Source of the DNA: Engraulis encrasicolus | Taxonomy: Eukaryota; Chordata; Actinopteri; Clupeiformes; Engraulidae | Assembly: GCF_034702125.1 (NCBI RefSeq) | Contig: NC_085867.1 | Coordinates: forward strand, 37,911,656-37,975,655 | Direction of reading: 5' to 3' | DNA length: 64,000 nt | Shown: positions 15,128 through 31,797 of the stretch, piece after piece | How the letters are laid out: the number at the start of each line of letters is the position of its first letter | Position numbering within the stretch: the first letter of the stretch is position 1 | The notes under the pieces: generated by a model | What the model saw: the letters and a program-made list of their open reading frames with translations, nothing else | Database searches by the model: none | What the model was told of the DNA's origin: nothing | Position numbers and translations under genes: made by a program

Positions 15128-18100
15128 GATATTGATTTGCATAAGGATGTCATCGGGCATGTTTAAAAAAAAATGACAACACAACACAATGTCAAACTCT
15201 CTGCACAGACTCTCGACAGTTCTCTTTTCATAGATGAGTAGATATGACTTCCCCTCCACACGTCTTCCAGGTCAGGTCACTCTTGGTTTGGACATTTCTG
15301 AGCTTCAGATCCATCAATCACACCCCCCACACTGCCCCCCACCTCCAGGGAAGGCAATATGTGTCATCTAAAAAACTTCATAAAGGACAACCAGCTACAT
15401 GGATGCAAATGTAATCAAGATGAAGTCATTATGAATTCTGGGGAAAAAGAACATGCACAGAAATGCAAAGTGAATGGTGACAAGAGAACAAAGACAAATG
15501 AGCAGTCTTCCTGTCATGTGACGTGACCAATACAGAGGAGGGCAAGAATTGTATAATGAGGACAACACTACAGCCTAGCCCAGCCTAGCCCACATTAATC
15601 ACACACACACGCACGCACGCACACACGCGCACACATGCACAGTGCACACACACACACGCACGCATGCACGCACGCGCTTGTGCGCACACACACACACAAA
15701 TGTCTCTCTCTTTGGAACTCTTCTCTTTGCTACTCTGGAATACTAATTTTTGGATGCAATTACTTCTTAAGAATATCAACCACACCCAGCCTGTACAGGT
15801 CACATGCAAGTTTCAGTCAGAAGAACATGTTATGTAAACAGAAAGAAAAAAAACTATTGTATGGAGAAGATCCCCCTTTTCATGTGTGAAAAGTGCAATT
15901 TTCACAGTCATAATACTTTCATTTTAAAGTCGTGGTAAGTATTCAAAGGTAACATTTGTGAATGGGCAGCATGAATTCTTCAAATAAGCTACTGAAAATA
16001 CTACACAGTGCACCTTTGAAGCATTTTTGGTTTGGTTTTGCTGTCGATTTGTGTGCTCATATAATACAAAATGAATAATGAATGAAGCTCTCCGACCCCT
16101 TAATGGCAGGTGAGGTGGCATTCTGGGACCTTAAATGGCTCATGATGACTCACTTCCTCTCCACCTCCACACCTCATGCTGCGATAATTGCATCTGTCTA
16201 CTCTCTGATATTCTGCCACTTGCCAACATAAGGTGGTAGTGATACAGCGTCTGTACAGTTGCTCCACTGGGAACATTCCGGTTATTTATATGTGATGCTA
16301 GGGTGTTTTAGATGGCTTCAAACCAAGTTTTAAAAAATTCAATTTTGTGCTGCGGTTCTGGTATGTGCACTTGCAGAAGAGACTGATTTGCCTCTAACAT
16401 TGCATCTAGCATCAGAGAGGGACGTGTCCAGAAATCTCAAGAGGGATTTTATGGTACTTTGTGGTCTCATGGGTCACTGCACAAATGGGTGCCCTATGTG
16501 GTTCACAGAGAGTAGGATTTTGGGATGCAGGGTTTTTGTTTTTTTTAGGCAAAGAGGTTTGGAAAATAGGGGTGAGGTTAGGTCGTATATCTTAGCTCAT
16601 GTCCAGGGGTTTTGATTGGGCTGGTAAGATTCATCAAAGAAGTTTCATCCGAATAGGTTTTCATTTTCTATTGCTCTACAGGTGTACGGGCCGCAGAACT
16701 ACAGTATCGCTCTAAGAGCAATAGAGAGACACACTGTTCAAACTAGCTTCACATCCAGGGTTGCCACCTCTGTCTGGCAAAAAGCTGGACATTTTGACAA
16801 CTCAATTGATCTTGCTCTTGTAAGCAACAGCTCCCTTCATTCATTGTCTGGGGAAAAGTTTTTTTGTGTCCCTGGGACTGACAGGGACAGGTGATAACAC
16901 TCATCACAGCCCATGAGGGCGGCAAGGCTAATTCAGAAGTGTCTTTGGCCCAGTTATAAGTGGATGACTCACAACATGATGTTGGATACATAAGAAGTAA
17001 GAGGAATTCTGAGCACTCTTGTTCTCCAAATTGGTGAACTCCAACCTGTAGGTGCTCTTGAAGTGCGAAGACTACGTATAATTCTTTCATTTAAAATGTG
17101 GTGGCACTAAGGCCAACTTCAGGCAACTCCACTGGGCGACAAGGACTTTCTGTATTAATTCAACTGTATTTCAACTGGGGCATTGTTACAAGAGTACAAA
17201 CAGCCCAATTCTGGATGCATCCTTCCCTAAGGTTGAAAAACTAGGTTACTTAATGTTGTTGCTTTAGAAATTCTGCTGCCTAGTTTCCTCCACCAGTGGT
17301 TTCCCACAGGGTCTGAGTGGTATACGCTCCCTCTGCAGCTCATTCATGATGTAAAGGTTACATCAGATGCTTATTTGTACAATTGTCATGTTCTTTTTTC
17401 ATTTCCTGGAGATATTGTGGCATTTTTAGGGCAAAACAGAGAAAAAATTTGCAGCTATGTGTCAGGTCCCTTTCTGACACACCTGGTGGCAAAAACACTC
17501 TGTTTGAGGACCATGTCTCTGATATAGACCCTCTAATGAGGTGTTGTTTGTCACCTGTTCCATTTCCGTCCCCACTAAGACCAGGCCTGTTTTGTCGGTT
17601 TCTTTGTCTGTGGGGCCTATCTATAGTTATGTCTATAACCTGACTCTGTTTGGACTCAATAGAGATATTTTTGTAAGCACATCTATTTGGGCCTTTTTTA
17701 TATCCAAGTGGAAGTTTAGCTTCGGTCCTGCACCGGTAAGAAACGAAAATTATTTTCACCCCTGTATATTCATAACATATTCATAACCTAAAATACTTAC
17801 CTCTTTTGCCAATATATATGCCCCCCTGAAAGAATAACGGCTCCACCTCGGCCCCCGTGTAATTTTGGTCTATCTTTGAACTTTTGACAGAGGCAACAGA
17901 GCCGACGGTCCCCACAATGGCGTGTGCGTCCGCCAATGCAAGTCAATGGGATACCTATGCTATGTGCCAGTGTGAATTCTGGTGTAGTGTTGCTTTAATT
18001 TCTGCATGGACAATGAATGGGAATGCCACGTGCTAAGGGGGGTGACAATAATGGGACATAGTGGTAATACAAATTGAAACAGGAGATGAGGCCTTTTGTT

Positions 18101-18600
18101 CAGAGAGTACAGCGGCCTGCCACAGGGAGAAAGGTCATCAGGAAGCAGTAGTTGCAATTGCACAGGAGTGCCAGACTGTCTTCAACAGCATTTCATGCAA
18201 ATGAAATTGATTCGTTTGGCAGTTACTGCACATCTGAAGCATAGGAGTGCAGAAGATGGTCATGGTTACAAAGGAATGGATTCCAGTGCAAACTTTGGGA
18301 CAAGTTACAACATTGTTCGAAACATTTATCCCCTATTTGTTGTGTGCAATTTAGGTAAAATACAGAAACATCTGTGTTTCTCATTTGGGTTTCTCTTTAC
18401 TTTTAAAAAGACAGAATGTTCCTTGTTGATGCACCAGATGAAAACAGTGTGTGGAGTTGTGCAAAGTGTGTGGTGTGACATCGATAAAACAGCACCCAGA
18501 GTATTTCCACCTCACTGTCACCACAACAGCATCAGTAATTGTCCGAAGTTGATCTGAAAAAGTCACAGCAAATAACATCAGACTTAACGTGCATGCGTAC
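15128..18600. other. Gene-free stretch
   Basis: Contains imperfect (CA)n/(GCAC)n at 15599-15699 and nothing else I can name. No reading frame resembles a protein family. Confidence 0.5.
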
Positions 18601-18616
18601 GCATGCACGTGCGCAC

Positions 18617-18775
<159 letters not shown>

Positions 18776-18779
18776 CAGT

Positions 18780-20130
18780 CACATGCCTGTACAGCCAGCT
18801 GTTGTTTGAGCTGAATGTGACCCGGTGAACTTGATCAGCAATCACTTTCTTTTTAATTTTGACATTGACTTTGGCCCTGATCCGGCGGTCGGTGGGGTGG
18901 GCACTTTATAACTTTGTTAGATGTAAATGTCTTTGCATGCTGCGTGGCTCAATACAAGGGAGAGGGGGTCTTGGATGATGACGCACAAAGTTTAAAGTGG
19001 CAAAAATGAATTGAGCCACAGCAGCGGCAGTGGCACTGTCTCATCAATCAAAGGGGTCTTTGCACAGGCTTAATATCGAGTGTTTGGGGCCTCAGACCTG
19101 TGCTCAGCCAGATGTGCGATACGCTATACAAAATGGCCGCCATCGAAGTGATGGAGTGGGCGCCCTAGGGGAGTTGTTGGGGGTTGGGGGGTGGCCAGAC
19201 GGGCTCAATCAGTTAAATGTGATTACCTCCAGGGTTATAAATATTCTGAGGGAATTAAATGGCAATACACGTGATGGATTGCTGTGTTTTGTCATTCACT
19301 TCTTTTGACAACTTATTTGGAGACTGGACTCCTGCTAAGCCATGCTTGCTGGTGGTCACGACTAAGACCCTGTTTCCACGCATACTGTATGAACATTTGG
19401 ACCTTTTGTTTTCTTACACGCAAAGGGAGGGCTAGCTCCCTAAAATGAATATTTTTTTAAAACCATTAACTTGAATGCATGTCATAATGGTGATTTTTTT
19501 AATCCACATTTGAACAGGATCAAAATATGCAAACGGATAAAAAATATCCTTTTTTAAAAATATCTATTTTAAAAAATATTCAACCAAGTGCACTCAAGGC
19601 CTGACAGTATTAGGACATTAGACTCCTGCTGAGCCATGCTTCCAGTGGTCAACTCTAAATGTGCACCGACCAGACCCAGAGACTGCATTTGTGTTATGCA
19701 GGGTTATAGAGCTAGTGAAAATAATCACTGTTTACACACCATCAACCGCAGAGAGTAAACAACACGGAGGCCAATAGGTGCACAGTGTCATGCTTATAAA
19801 TCTCGCTCACATGGGGGCTCGTTAAATCACTACTCCATTTTTCTACAAACGTTGATCACATTCAATAACGTGGCGGAGGTCACGAGAGGGTGGCCATGAC
19901 TATAAATGGAGCCAATAAAATCAAACCTGAATAAGTCCGTCATACAATACACTTTTTACACAGACTCGCCATGCTATGTCTACAATGTGTGTGTGGCTTT
20001 TTTTTCCTGGACCTGACAAAAGCTGTCAGTGCACCTGGCCATGTGTAGCCAACCCTAAACAGTTTTGCAAATCACACTGTAGTTTAAAATAAATATTCAG
20101 TCATTGTTCAATAAATGTTAAATAATTGTG
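18780..20130. other. Gene-free stretch
   Basis: A short direct repeat, GACTCCTGCTAAGCCATGCT near 19327 and its variant near 19621, lies about 290 bp apart. A fragment like the GGGCCC-repeat end is at 20007-20040. No coding signal. Confidence 0.45.
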
Positions 20131-20133
20131 TCT

Positions 20134-20159
20134 TCTGTTTCTGTTTCTGTTTCTGTTTC

Positions 20160-20257
<98 letters not shown>
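20134..20257. repeat. (TTTCTG)5 then (CT)~47
   Basis: The hexamer run passes directly into CT repeats. Confidence 0.93.
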
Positions 20258-20258
<1 letters not shown>

Positions 20259-21005
20259 GTTGCATTGATGAGGTGGGATGAGGTACAACAGTATTTCAAC
20301 TAGGTGTTGAAAGAAAGATGATCAATATGCAGCAGAGTATGTGTATGTCAGATTGATATTGACTTCTCCTGGATTTACAAGCGTCTCATCACCTGACATT
20401 TCTTTGAAATTCCGATTAAGTTATTCAGATTTACAGTGGTAATAACACAATTGATTGAATTTAGGCCTCCTGACCTCTGATTTTGTAACTTGATTTACGT
20501 CATCTACGGTTCGTCAAACTGGAAAATCAGAAATATTGCTTAGCGAATGAGCCAATCAGGATCGCCGGGTGGGATTTTCCATAGATGGGCGATGTTATGG
20601 CTCTTCTTCCACCTGTCGTTCTCAGCTGTGTCACGGGTTGAGTTCAATGTGATTGGCTGAAGTGGCACGTTAGTACAGATGAGGACATGTTGTTAATCCA
20701 ATCACATGCAAGGATTTTTGATAAGGAGCATAATTCGAAAATGTGTCGATTGTGGAGGGTTCCCAGATGATATCGTAAAGACGAAGGCGAAGCAGCTGGT
20801 GAGAGTCAGCCAGGTTACTGATATTGAGAACTAAACCAATGACGTGACTTGACTGTAGAAACTTCATCCACACGCTATCGACTTGACGTTGAGGTTTGAC
20901 AGAAGCATGAGGAATTCCCTCTCCAGAACAATGTGTCTAGAACTTGATGCAAGAGGATAAACAAGAAGATGATGCAACAGACACATCCCACTGAGGGCTT
21001 GAGCG

Positions 21006-21006
<1 letters not shown>

Positions 21007-21080
<74 letters not shown>
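21007..21080. repeat. (CT)n with two CCCT interruptions
   Basis: Interrupted at about 21032 and 21055. Confidence 0.9.
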
Positions 21081-22029
21081 ACGCCCACTCATGCATACAC
21101 ACACACATTCTTTACCTTTTGAGTTCACTTGCCACAGTACCAGGAGGTACATAATGTAACGGAATCAGTCAGTGGCACTGAATTTATCGTCAGGGGCAAC
21201 CCATAAAGGCCTACGGAACACCAGCAGTGAATGTGATTGGCCGGAGGGACACTCAGGCACCACCAGGAAGGCCAGGCAGGTGGCTGGAATAATGATAGTT
21301 TTTACTATTGGGTTTTACTACTAGTTTAAATATTTAGTTTGTGCTCAGGGTTGTTATTATCATTACCATTTTATTATTTTACTGATGTTTTATTCTTCTA
21401 CATTCTTTTTTATTATGGCTATTCAGTTTTATTATTGCGACATTATTTTATTAATGCTATATCATTACATACTATTACTATTATCAATAGTAAGAGTACT
21501 TTTGCTTTTATTATTACTTGTATTATTATTTAGTTTGTTCGTTTATTTAGGTACTGTTTTGAATTAGCTTTGGCTAAAACATTATGGTACATAGGCTACT
21601 GCACATCAGAAGACTGTTCTAAATAGCCTACGTCTATGTTTCCCAGTATTTTGCCCAGGCCAAATTAACTGTTCAGTATTCAATATTCTCTCCCATTTGT
21701 CTCACTCTGTCGCCATCCTAAACCCCCTTACTGATTGATCACACTATAAACACCTAATGTTTTGCATGGGGGAGGAATAGCAGTACCAGAGATTCTTTAA
21801 GTATATAGAGATATGCCAACATAATAGGTTGCTATGGGCACCTCACATGACCAGGTTCCGGTCTGCCCAAAGGGGCGTGTAATAATACTCCTAGCATTGA
21901 ATAGAACAGTCCTTAGGTCTGCCTAAAGGGGGATTTACCCCCCCTCCCCCTTGCAATAATGGAACCCGGAAACAATGGGCCAATGGAACCTCTCTCTCTA
22001 CTCTCTCTGGTGAAGCGGTACTGCTCTGT

Positions 22030-23860
22030 GACACTAAGAGCGTGCCACACCATTCTAGATGACACGCAATCTCCAGATTGCTCCTGTGCAAACTTGGAGA
22101 TCCTGTCGTTTCTACTGACTTATTGCATGCAGCGTTTTGACCTCAGGTCGTATTTGTCAGTTGCAGACCCACAAATCAGACGGCCCACCCCCTGTGTATA
22201 CATACAGAGTGGTTTTATGGGTACATGATGCGGATACTTTGTAATAACAAGAGTGTGTCACACGCAACCAGTATATGACATGCGATGTCTGGACTGTTCC
22301 TGAGCAAATCAGTTTTGGAGAATAGGATGGCTGCCATACTGTACATGATCTCCAGTCTAATCCTAGCAGACTTAACCTACAACCAGTCGACAATGGTAAA
22401 TTAATAACATGTACATAAACAAACACCATTCAATTCGATTCAATTTAATCTATCAGGGACCATGTACAATTAAAAGATACGTGTTGCCATTTCATGCATC
22501 GTTCCAGTCCCTAAAATCCATAATCCATAAAATCTGCAGGACATCATACAGTATAATCACGCAAACAGTGCATTATTATGTATGGAGATTTGCTTCTTAA
22601 AATATGCGCAACATAAAATGTTTCATTGCTAATATACCAACCTGGTACACCATCATATCTTTTTTTAATATAGGTCTCAATGCCCCAAAGTATTTTGGGT
22701 CGGGACTGAAAAGAACAGCCAACTTCCAGCAACTAGTGATATTCTCAAATTATGACTCACCTTATAACACTCTCTCCCCACCCCCTCATCCTTCTGATTT
22801 ATCACCCCTATATATTACCTGTAGGTTTGGAGAATTGCACACTGGCATAGAGAGAGAGTCTCTCTCATACTGTTAGTCATGGCCTCTAGTGCACTCTCAG
22901 CAGGCTTAGGCCTATATAAATGTTGCTACTGATAAATAAATAGCATGTAAACAAACACACAGAACCATGATGTAGGCCTATAATCATATTACAATATGGT
23001 GGTGTACAATTGGCTACATATATGGAGATTAGCTTCTTAACCCTATCCTTGGGGTCTATTTGACCGCATTCAATGTTTAACGTCTGAAAAATGCATGGAA
23101 TTTCTTCTGCTTCATCTTTGATGGCTTTTCCAAAATAGATGGGATTAATGTGAAAAAAGTGAAATTTCCATTTTTTTCCCCTAAGTGCTGTATACATTTC
23201 CGTGTTCCATGGGGTCAATTTGACCCCAAATTGTTTCAAGTGTATAAAACATAAATGAAACATCCATATTTTGCGAATAAATGTTCTTATCTGTTAAGAC
23301 AACAGTGAAATCAGCTATGTATTTTTTAGAACATTTTACTCTATTTAGGGCCCTGATCACTACAATAATGTAGGGGAGGCCCAAAACTAATTTAAGCCAA
23401 CATTTTGGGCAGTGTTTATCAAAATAACTGACCCCTATAGCACCATCATGGCACCTACCTACCACAACAGACTTTTTATGTCACCAACAGAGCAATATTA
23501 AATATCTGAGACAAACATGTGGAAAAGTTTTGGTTTCTACCAATTTTGTGGACCTTCAAGTGCCCGAATGTTACCAAAGAGGGTAACAAGAGGGTTAAAA
23601 TATGGCTACACTAAAATACTGCACTAGACCTGGTGCACCATCATACCTTTTTTCAAATGTGACTCGATGAGAAGTGCCAAAAAGCATTTGTGATCAGAGC
23701 TGACAAGAACAGCAATGTTCCATTTCTTATCCCCAATGACTGTTGGCACTAACATCTTGAATGTTGCATGAGTTAATGTTTCATCTTTTTTCCCAGTATC
23801 ACTGTATCCACTTCCACTTCTGTTTGAAATTTGCATATAGGGCAGTATTTCAGAGTTCAT
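22030..23860. repeat. Diverged tandem duplication
   Basis: Paralogous segments: TATGGAGATTTGCTTCTTAA near 22581 versus TATGGAGATTAGCTTCTTAA near 23021, and ACACCATCATATCTTTTTTT near 22647 versus GCACCATCATACCTTTTTTC near 23636. An older, weaker copy of the upstream part is near 22040-22100 versus 22250-22320. No gene. Confidence 0.65.
23041..23594. mobile_element. piggyBac-like nonautonomous element at TTAA
   Basis: A 554-bp insert flanked by TTAA at 23037-23040 and 23595-23598. The termini are CCCTATCCTTGGGG at one end and CCCTCTTGTTACCC (read inward) at the other. TTAA duplication with CCCT-type ends is the piggyBac signature. The internal palindrome GGGGTCAATTTGACCCC is at 23211-23227. 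A related uninterrupted site exists at 22583-22612. No transposase frame is present. Confidence 0.72.
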
Positions 23861-24315
23861 CATGGTGTCTTAATGTTGTTGTGTTTTTATGTAATCCTCG
23901 GACAATGTGTTGTGTGCACAGTAGGACTTGAATGTTTTAATAATACATTTGATTCCTGACCCAGTGTCATGGAATAATATTATGGACATAAAAGTATGGG
24001 AGACATGGCACACGATACTGTACATGCATGCTTGCCAACGTTGGACCTGCAATAATTCTGATGTCTTTGATGAATAACTCATACATTCTGACCAGGATCC
24101 TTGCAGGCACACTCTGCGGGGTGTCTGATGGTAGACTGTGGTAGTGGAGACCACGTAGACATAAGACAAGTATTTCATTAAAGATTCATACAGCCCGATA
24201 AAACTTTCATCACAACACTAGATGATCTTCCTCCGCAAGGCCGGCAGAAGATACAGTAGTGGAGCGTGCGGCTAACCATCTGAACAATTCCCAGCTGCTT
24301 GCTACACGCAATGTG

Positions 24316-24450
<135 letters not shown>

Positions 24451-24917
24451 TGCATGTGTGCAGTGTGAGTGCATGTGTGCTTGTAGACACGTGTTTGTGT
24501 GTCTGTGTGTGCGTGCGTGTGTGTGTGTACTAGTCTACTCAGGGTTTGTGTTTATACATCTTCCTTGCCAAGAAGCCTAGAGATGTTGGGCAGAATTGGT
24601 CTTCTAAAATAATAATGTGCTCTTTCAGTTGAAGATTAAGTCACCTTAATTATTTATTCCGTAAGAAGAAAAAAAACATGAAGGCACACTTGCAGCCATC
24701 GTGGCTCAGTGGTAGCCCGTTTCTTAAGGTGTACAGTACTGTATGTCTGTTCATTAGAACCTATAACAGTGCCATGAAAACACCATCTTGTGACTTTCTA
24801 GTTGATAAGGGTGCTGGGTGGGCACCATCAGGACCACATGCTGTGCATAATCAATGATTTTCACCATGGACAGAAGAAAATGAAGTCAACTAAGTCTCAC
24901 TTTGGTTGTGCAATAAA

Positions 24918-25100
24918 GGGATGCATAAAACATTATTAAAGCTTACTAAATTATTAACTAATGATGAACTAATAATTGAACACATTAATTGTGTTATAAA
25001 GCATTAATGAAACTTGTTCAATAATAAAAACATTTGTTCTGTTTTGTTCATTATTGGTTAATTATTTACTAAGTAAGCTATAATCCTTTTTCTGCATCTC
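24918..25100. repeat. Palindromic MITE-like repeat
   Basis: The arm 24918-24968 (GGATGCATAAAACATTATTA onward) is an imperfect inverted copy of 25046-25100. There is no coding capacity, and no clear target duplication was found. Confidence 0.5.
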
Positions 25101-25104
25101 TTAT

Positions 25105-27355
25105 TATAGTGTTGCACTGCATGGCATAAAGTATTCCTGCTGTACTATACACCACAGATGGAGGTGTGGGGAGATCTCTGCTTGTAGTGCCATCAGCTAC
25201 GGTGGTGGTAACAGAGCAGACGTTCACGAGTTGGTCTACCTGAATTTAATGGCACAAAATACCTGGGAATGACTGATGGTTTGCCAAAACCGCTGACATT
25301 AGTAAGGACTAATTGTGTCTGGAACTCAGACTGCAATTATACGAAAGGCCATTAGAAATCACAGGAGAGGTGAGGTGTGGGAACATTTAGGAAAAGAGAT
25401 GTATTAATAAGATCGTATAGTAGAGAGATTTAGGATGCTGTTAAGTTTTGGAAAATTGTGCTGGGCTATCTGTAATGCACCCGCCATCTGCAGCAGACAG
25501 CTAATTCTTGAGATGACATCTTTATATCTTTGGTTCAGTGGCTTGCAAGCAAGCAAGATTCAGAGAAATGCTTCTCGTTTACAGCTCAGTCCCGGAGAAA
25601 TAAATGTAAATCGCTGCACAGAAAACCATCTTTTCATCATTTTGGCTCATAATTGAATTCAGAAGTGGTCATGCAGGCCCCGCTTCACACCTAGGGGCGG
25701 CAACACACTGCCGGCTGCTTGGTGAGAACTGGGCATCAATTCTACAGAGCCATAATCACACCTCTTTTACACCCACAAACAACCTGCGCTGTAAAACTGG
25801 GAGCAAGTTGTATTTAAAAATGCATCCCAGCGAGCAATCAACTGGCAGATAAAACAAATAAAAGATGTGAACTTGGGTTAAATTAGCATATTAATCAACT
25901 GTCAGTATAAAATACTTGATATTAATACCCTCATGCAGTGAATGTCTTTTTCATTGGGGCCTTTTTGCTTTGAGGGAGGTGTTGTACATGGGCAGACTGT
26001 ACAAATCCCACTTCTGGTGGACCGACCGACTATACATTACAGTGTCATACAGTAGTCCCCCTGGATATGATATTTTGGTTGCATAACTTCAAACAGTTTT
26101 TTAAAGAGTATGCTTATTGACAAAATAATAAGTATAATAATAATTATATATATATATATTATGCAAATACCCATAAAATCCGTATTGTTCAATAGGCCTA
26201 CAAACCAGATGTTGTTTTGAGGCACATCTCCCCGTCTCAGAATGAACTGAGCTGTGTGTGAACTCCAAGATGGTGAGCTCCGCCGCAAAATATCCCCCAG
26301 AATTGATACATGCCAGGGACACCATGGCCAATGGCTGGTTAGTTATGTGGCACATCACAGTTGAAATTATAGGGGACATTTCAGAGTATACTGTAGTGTA
26401 CCCCCAACTAATACCAGAGCCATCTAATAACAGAGTTGCGCAAACCGGGGACCAGGAAGTCGGTTGGTGATGTGATTCGCGTAGATTAAAATGTTTCTTA
26501 ACAGTAAACTTCTGTTCGTTGGAAACTAACACAGAACCATCACATACCAAACAAAGATTAAGTACAAACAAATTACTTTACCTTTACCACATTTTCTGTG
26601 TTCTACGGCCACCTCCTGGAACTAAGTAACTTCTAATAGAACTAAAGTCAATGGGGATTTCCATGTTAACGCTCCGTGAGGCTCCATGAGAGCCGCCATT
26701 GCTGTGGAAAGATTGGTCCATAGAGGTCTATGGGAGTGGCGTAACTCTGATATTAGATGGCTCTGACTAACTACATAGATATGTTACATATTCATGCTGG
26801 ATGTAATATAAATGAGAGTATCCCCCCCCCGGTAACATCCCCTATAATAAATGTCACACTTTGGTGCAGAAAACATATGTGGAGATTTGGATTAAACCCA
26901 AACTCATTTTTAACATCATCATTAAGTAGTTCTCCCTCTCATTTCCTGTCTCGTTCGACAGTCCAGTCTAAGTAATGAAAAGAAGGAGGAAAGTAATGTC
27001 AAAAAGAGAAAAAAAGCTGTACTGTGTTGTAAAGCTGGAACTGACAGCACACACAGCATGGCACTACCAGTTATGACAATAGAACAGAGAAGAATAGCAT
27101 GCATGACAGTAATTTGGGATGGGGCTTTACTCCGCGCCCAGTCTCTGTGCTTGCCGGCGCTCATGTCATGTGACATGAAGACACTCCAAACACCCACACT
27201 GCCCAAGAACAATGGCAACACGGAGGAGAGGAGGGGGTAATTAAAAGCAGGGAGCTGGGAGAGCTCTAGAGATTGCAACTCTTGAATGCTACAATAATTA
27301 TTTCCCTCACGAGTCCCACAGCTGCTCCTGACAGGCATGTAGTGTAGTAGTGGAG

Positions 27356-27358
<3 letters not shown>
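25105..27358. other. Gene-free stretch with one inverted repeat
   Basis: CAGAGCCATCTAATAACAGA near 26417 is an inverted match to TCTGATATTAGATGGCTCTG near 26745. Further imperfect pairing extends outward to about 26340 and 26880. No gene seen. Confidence 0.45.
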
Positions 27359-27399
<41 letters not shown>

Positions 27400-27550
27400 A
27401 GAAGAGCGAAAGAGAGAGACACACAGACAGACAGATGGAGAGACGAGCGAAAGAGAGAGAGAGAAGAGAGAGAGAGAGACAGACAGACAGATGGAGAGAC
27501 GAGTGAAAGAGAGAGAGAGAGAGAGAGAGAGAAGAGAGAGAGACAGAGAC

Positions 27551-27599
<49 letters not shown>

Positions 27600-27612
27600 C
27601 AGAGACAGACAG
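27359..27612. repeat. (GA)n with (GACA)n blocks
   Basis: GA repeats broken by three GACAGACAGA-type blocks, with two near-copies of a unit containing GATGGAGAGACGAG. Confidence 0.9.
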
Positions 27613-28039
27613 AAGAGCGAAGAGTAGCAACCACACGGGTGCCACATCTCTTAGGAGCCCAGTTCTACCCCAGAAGTAATACGGCCAAAAACTGTGCCAA
27701 AACTGGCCCATAAAAACCGGCTGTTTGGGAATGTTTTTACTACCCAGTCCCAATGTGCATGACAACCACCACGCAAGCTATTTTTAGATCAAACGCTATA
27801 CATTCATCTGTTGCCAGCTTGAATGCTGTCAGGGAAAAACATGGAGGTTTAGTGTGCGTACCAATGCATTCACTCTACACTATGACAGATGCCAGAGGCA
27901 ACTCTGTATAATTAGTGTGTACACTTTGGGAACTCACATTGCATGCATACATTCACTGATAAAATGAAAAATAAAAACCCACAGTAGAATTCAACCATGA
28001 CAACAATTCGCATCCGTGAATAACACCACACATGACTCC
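27613..28039. other. Intergenic, nothing recognised
   Basis: No repeat family, RNA gene or reading frame could be supported. Confidence 0.5.
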
Positions 28040-28338
28040 CCATTTCAAATTCAATTCTGTTTTTTATTTATTTGTGTGATTTGTTTTTGATTAAGTCAAG
28101 CATGATGAAACAAAATCAATGCATGCACACACACAAAAAAAATCTGACGGAAGATAAAATACTGACAGATGATGGACTTGTGTGGGTGTGTGTGTGTGAC
28201 TTAGCCCTCCATCACAAACAGCAAAGGGGGTGGGAGAAGTGCAAGGGTGTCCACAGATGGTGCGGTTTGCTTGGCTCCGCTCGGGTTCGGCTTTGCCTGG
28301 CCCGGGCCCGGGCCCGGTATGGCGCGCCGCGTCTCTGC
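28040..28338 (-). other. hint1: HINT1 3' UTR with candidate polyadenylation signals
   Basis: Downstream of the HINT1 stop on the minus strand, two overlapping AATAAA hexamers lie at 28072-28063 (TTTATTTATT on the plus strand). They would place a cleavage site near 28040-28050. The UTR includes a short very GC-rich patch at 28295-28332 with repeated CCCGGG. The true 3' end is inferred. Confidence 0.55.
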
Positions 28339-30980
<2,642 letters not shown>

Positions 30981-31730
30981 ATGGAGTCACGTATGAAGGT
31001 TAGTTATCGTACATAACATTTTGGGCTTTTTCTCTCTTTTTTTCTCGTTACACATGTCCTTAATGTAAATTCAATCTGCAGTCTACATGATGGGGTACAT
31101 TTATCTATGCATGGTAGGCTAGAAATATTGTTTAGGGGGTAGAGAAGTTATAAACGTCTCTGGGAGCAACACTGAACTTCACATGTCTGAGGGACACTGT
31201 AAACACTACTTGATCTACTGTTAAATTGTATCATTAATTATGACACACAGTTGCGTTTAACTGTATTCGTTGTTTGTATCTTTGACTCAGGTCCTCAGGG
31301 TTTTCAGAGCTCTTCACAGGACAAGACAAAGGGTTTTCAAAGAAGATGAAAAGGCACTGACAGGTATGCAATCTCACCCCTCTAAAAATATAGTGATCTA
31401 TTTAGATGGCTAACCATTGGTTTGTTGTCATTTGATTATAAATCTGCTCAAATATGAGCATTTGTGCTTGACTGTTTGCTAATGATTTTAATGGCTTGGT
31501 CTCTTTAAAGCGGCAAGACAGAAGATAAATGAGGAGTTCAGGAAAAATATGCACGAGGCATCTGGAGAAAAAGTTGAAAAGGTAGGAATGGGATCCCCTG
31601 GAATGGGACTTTTGAACGTGAAGAAGGTCTAGTAGCAGGATAGGATTTGAAAGGGGGAGGGGATGGACTGGTTTTGATATACCTTTGCTTAATGACTTAA
31701 ATATCTCAAACCCAACACACACACACTACA

Positions 31731-31797
<67 letters not shown>

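Noticed and set aside
15599..15699. Regularly spaced GCAC/CACA repeats, considered as an array
   Set aside because: It is an imperfect CA microsatellite; there are no repeat-spacer units, and CRISPR is not expected in an animal genome.
16388..17786. Several 60-130-codon frames on both strands
   Set aside because: They are overlapping frames of ordinary length for non-coding DNA, without recognisable domains.
24690..24720. CGTGGCTCAGTGGTAGCC, resembling a tRNA A box
   Set aside because: No B box or tRNA fold follows; too short to call a SINE or tRNA.
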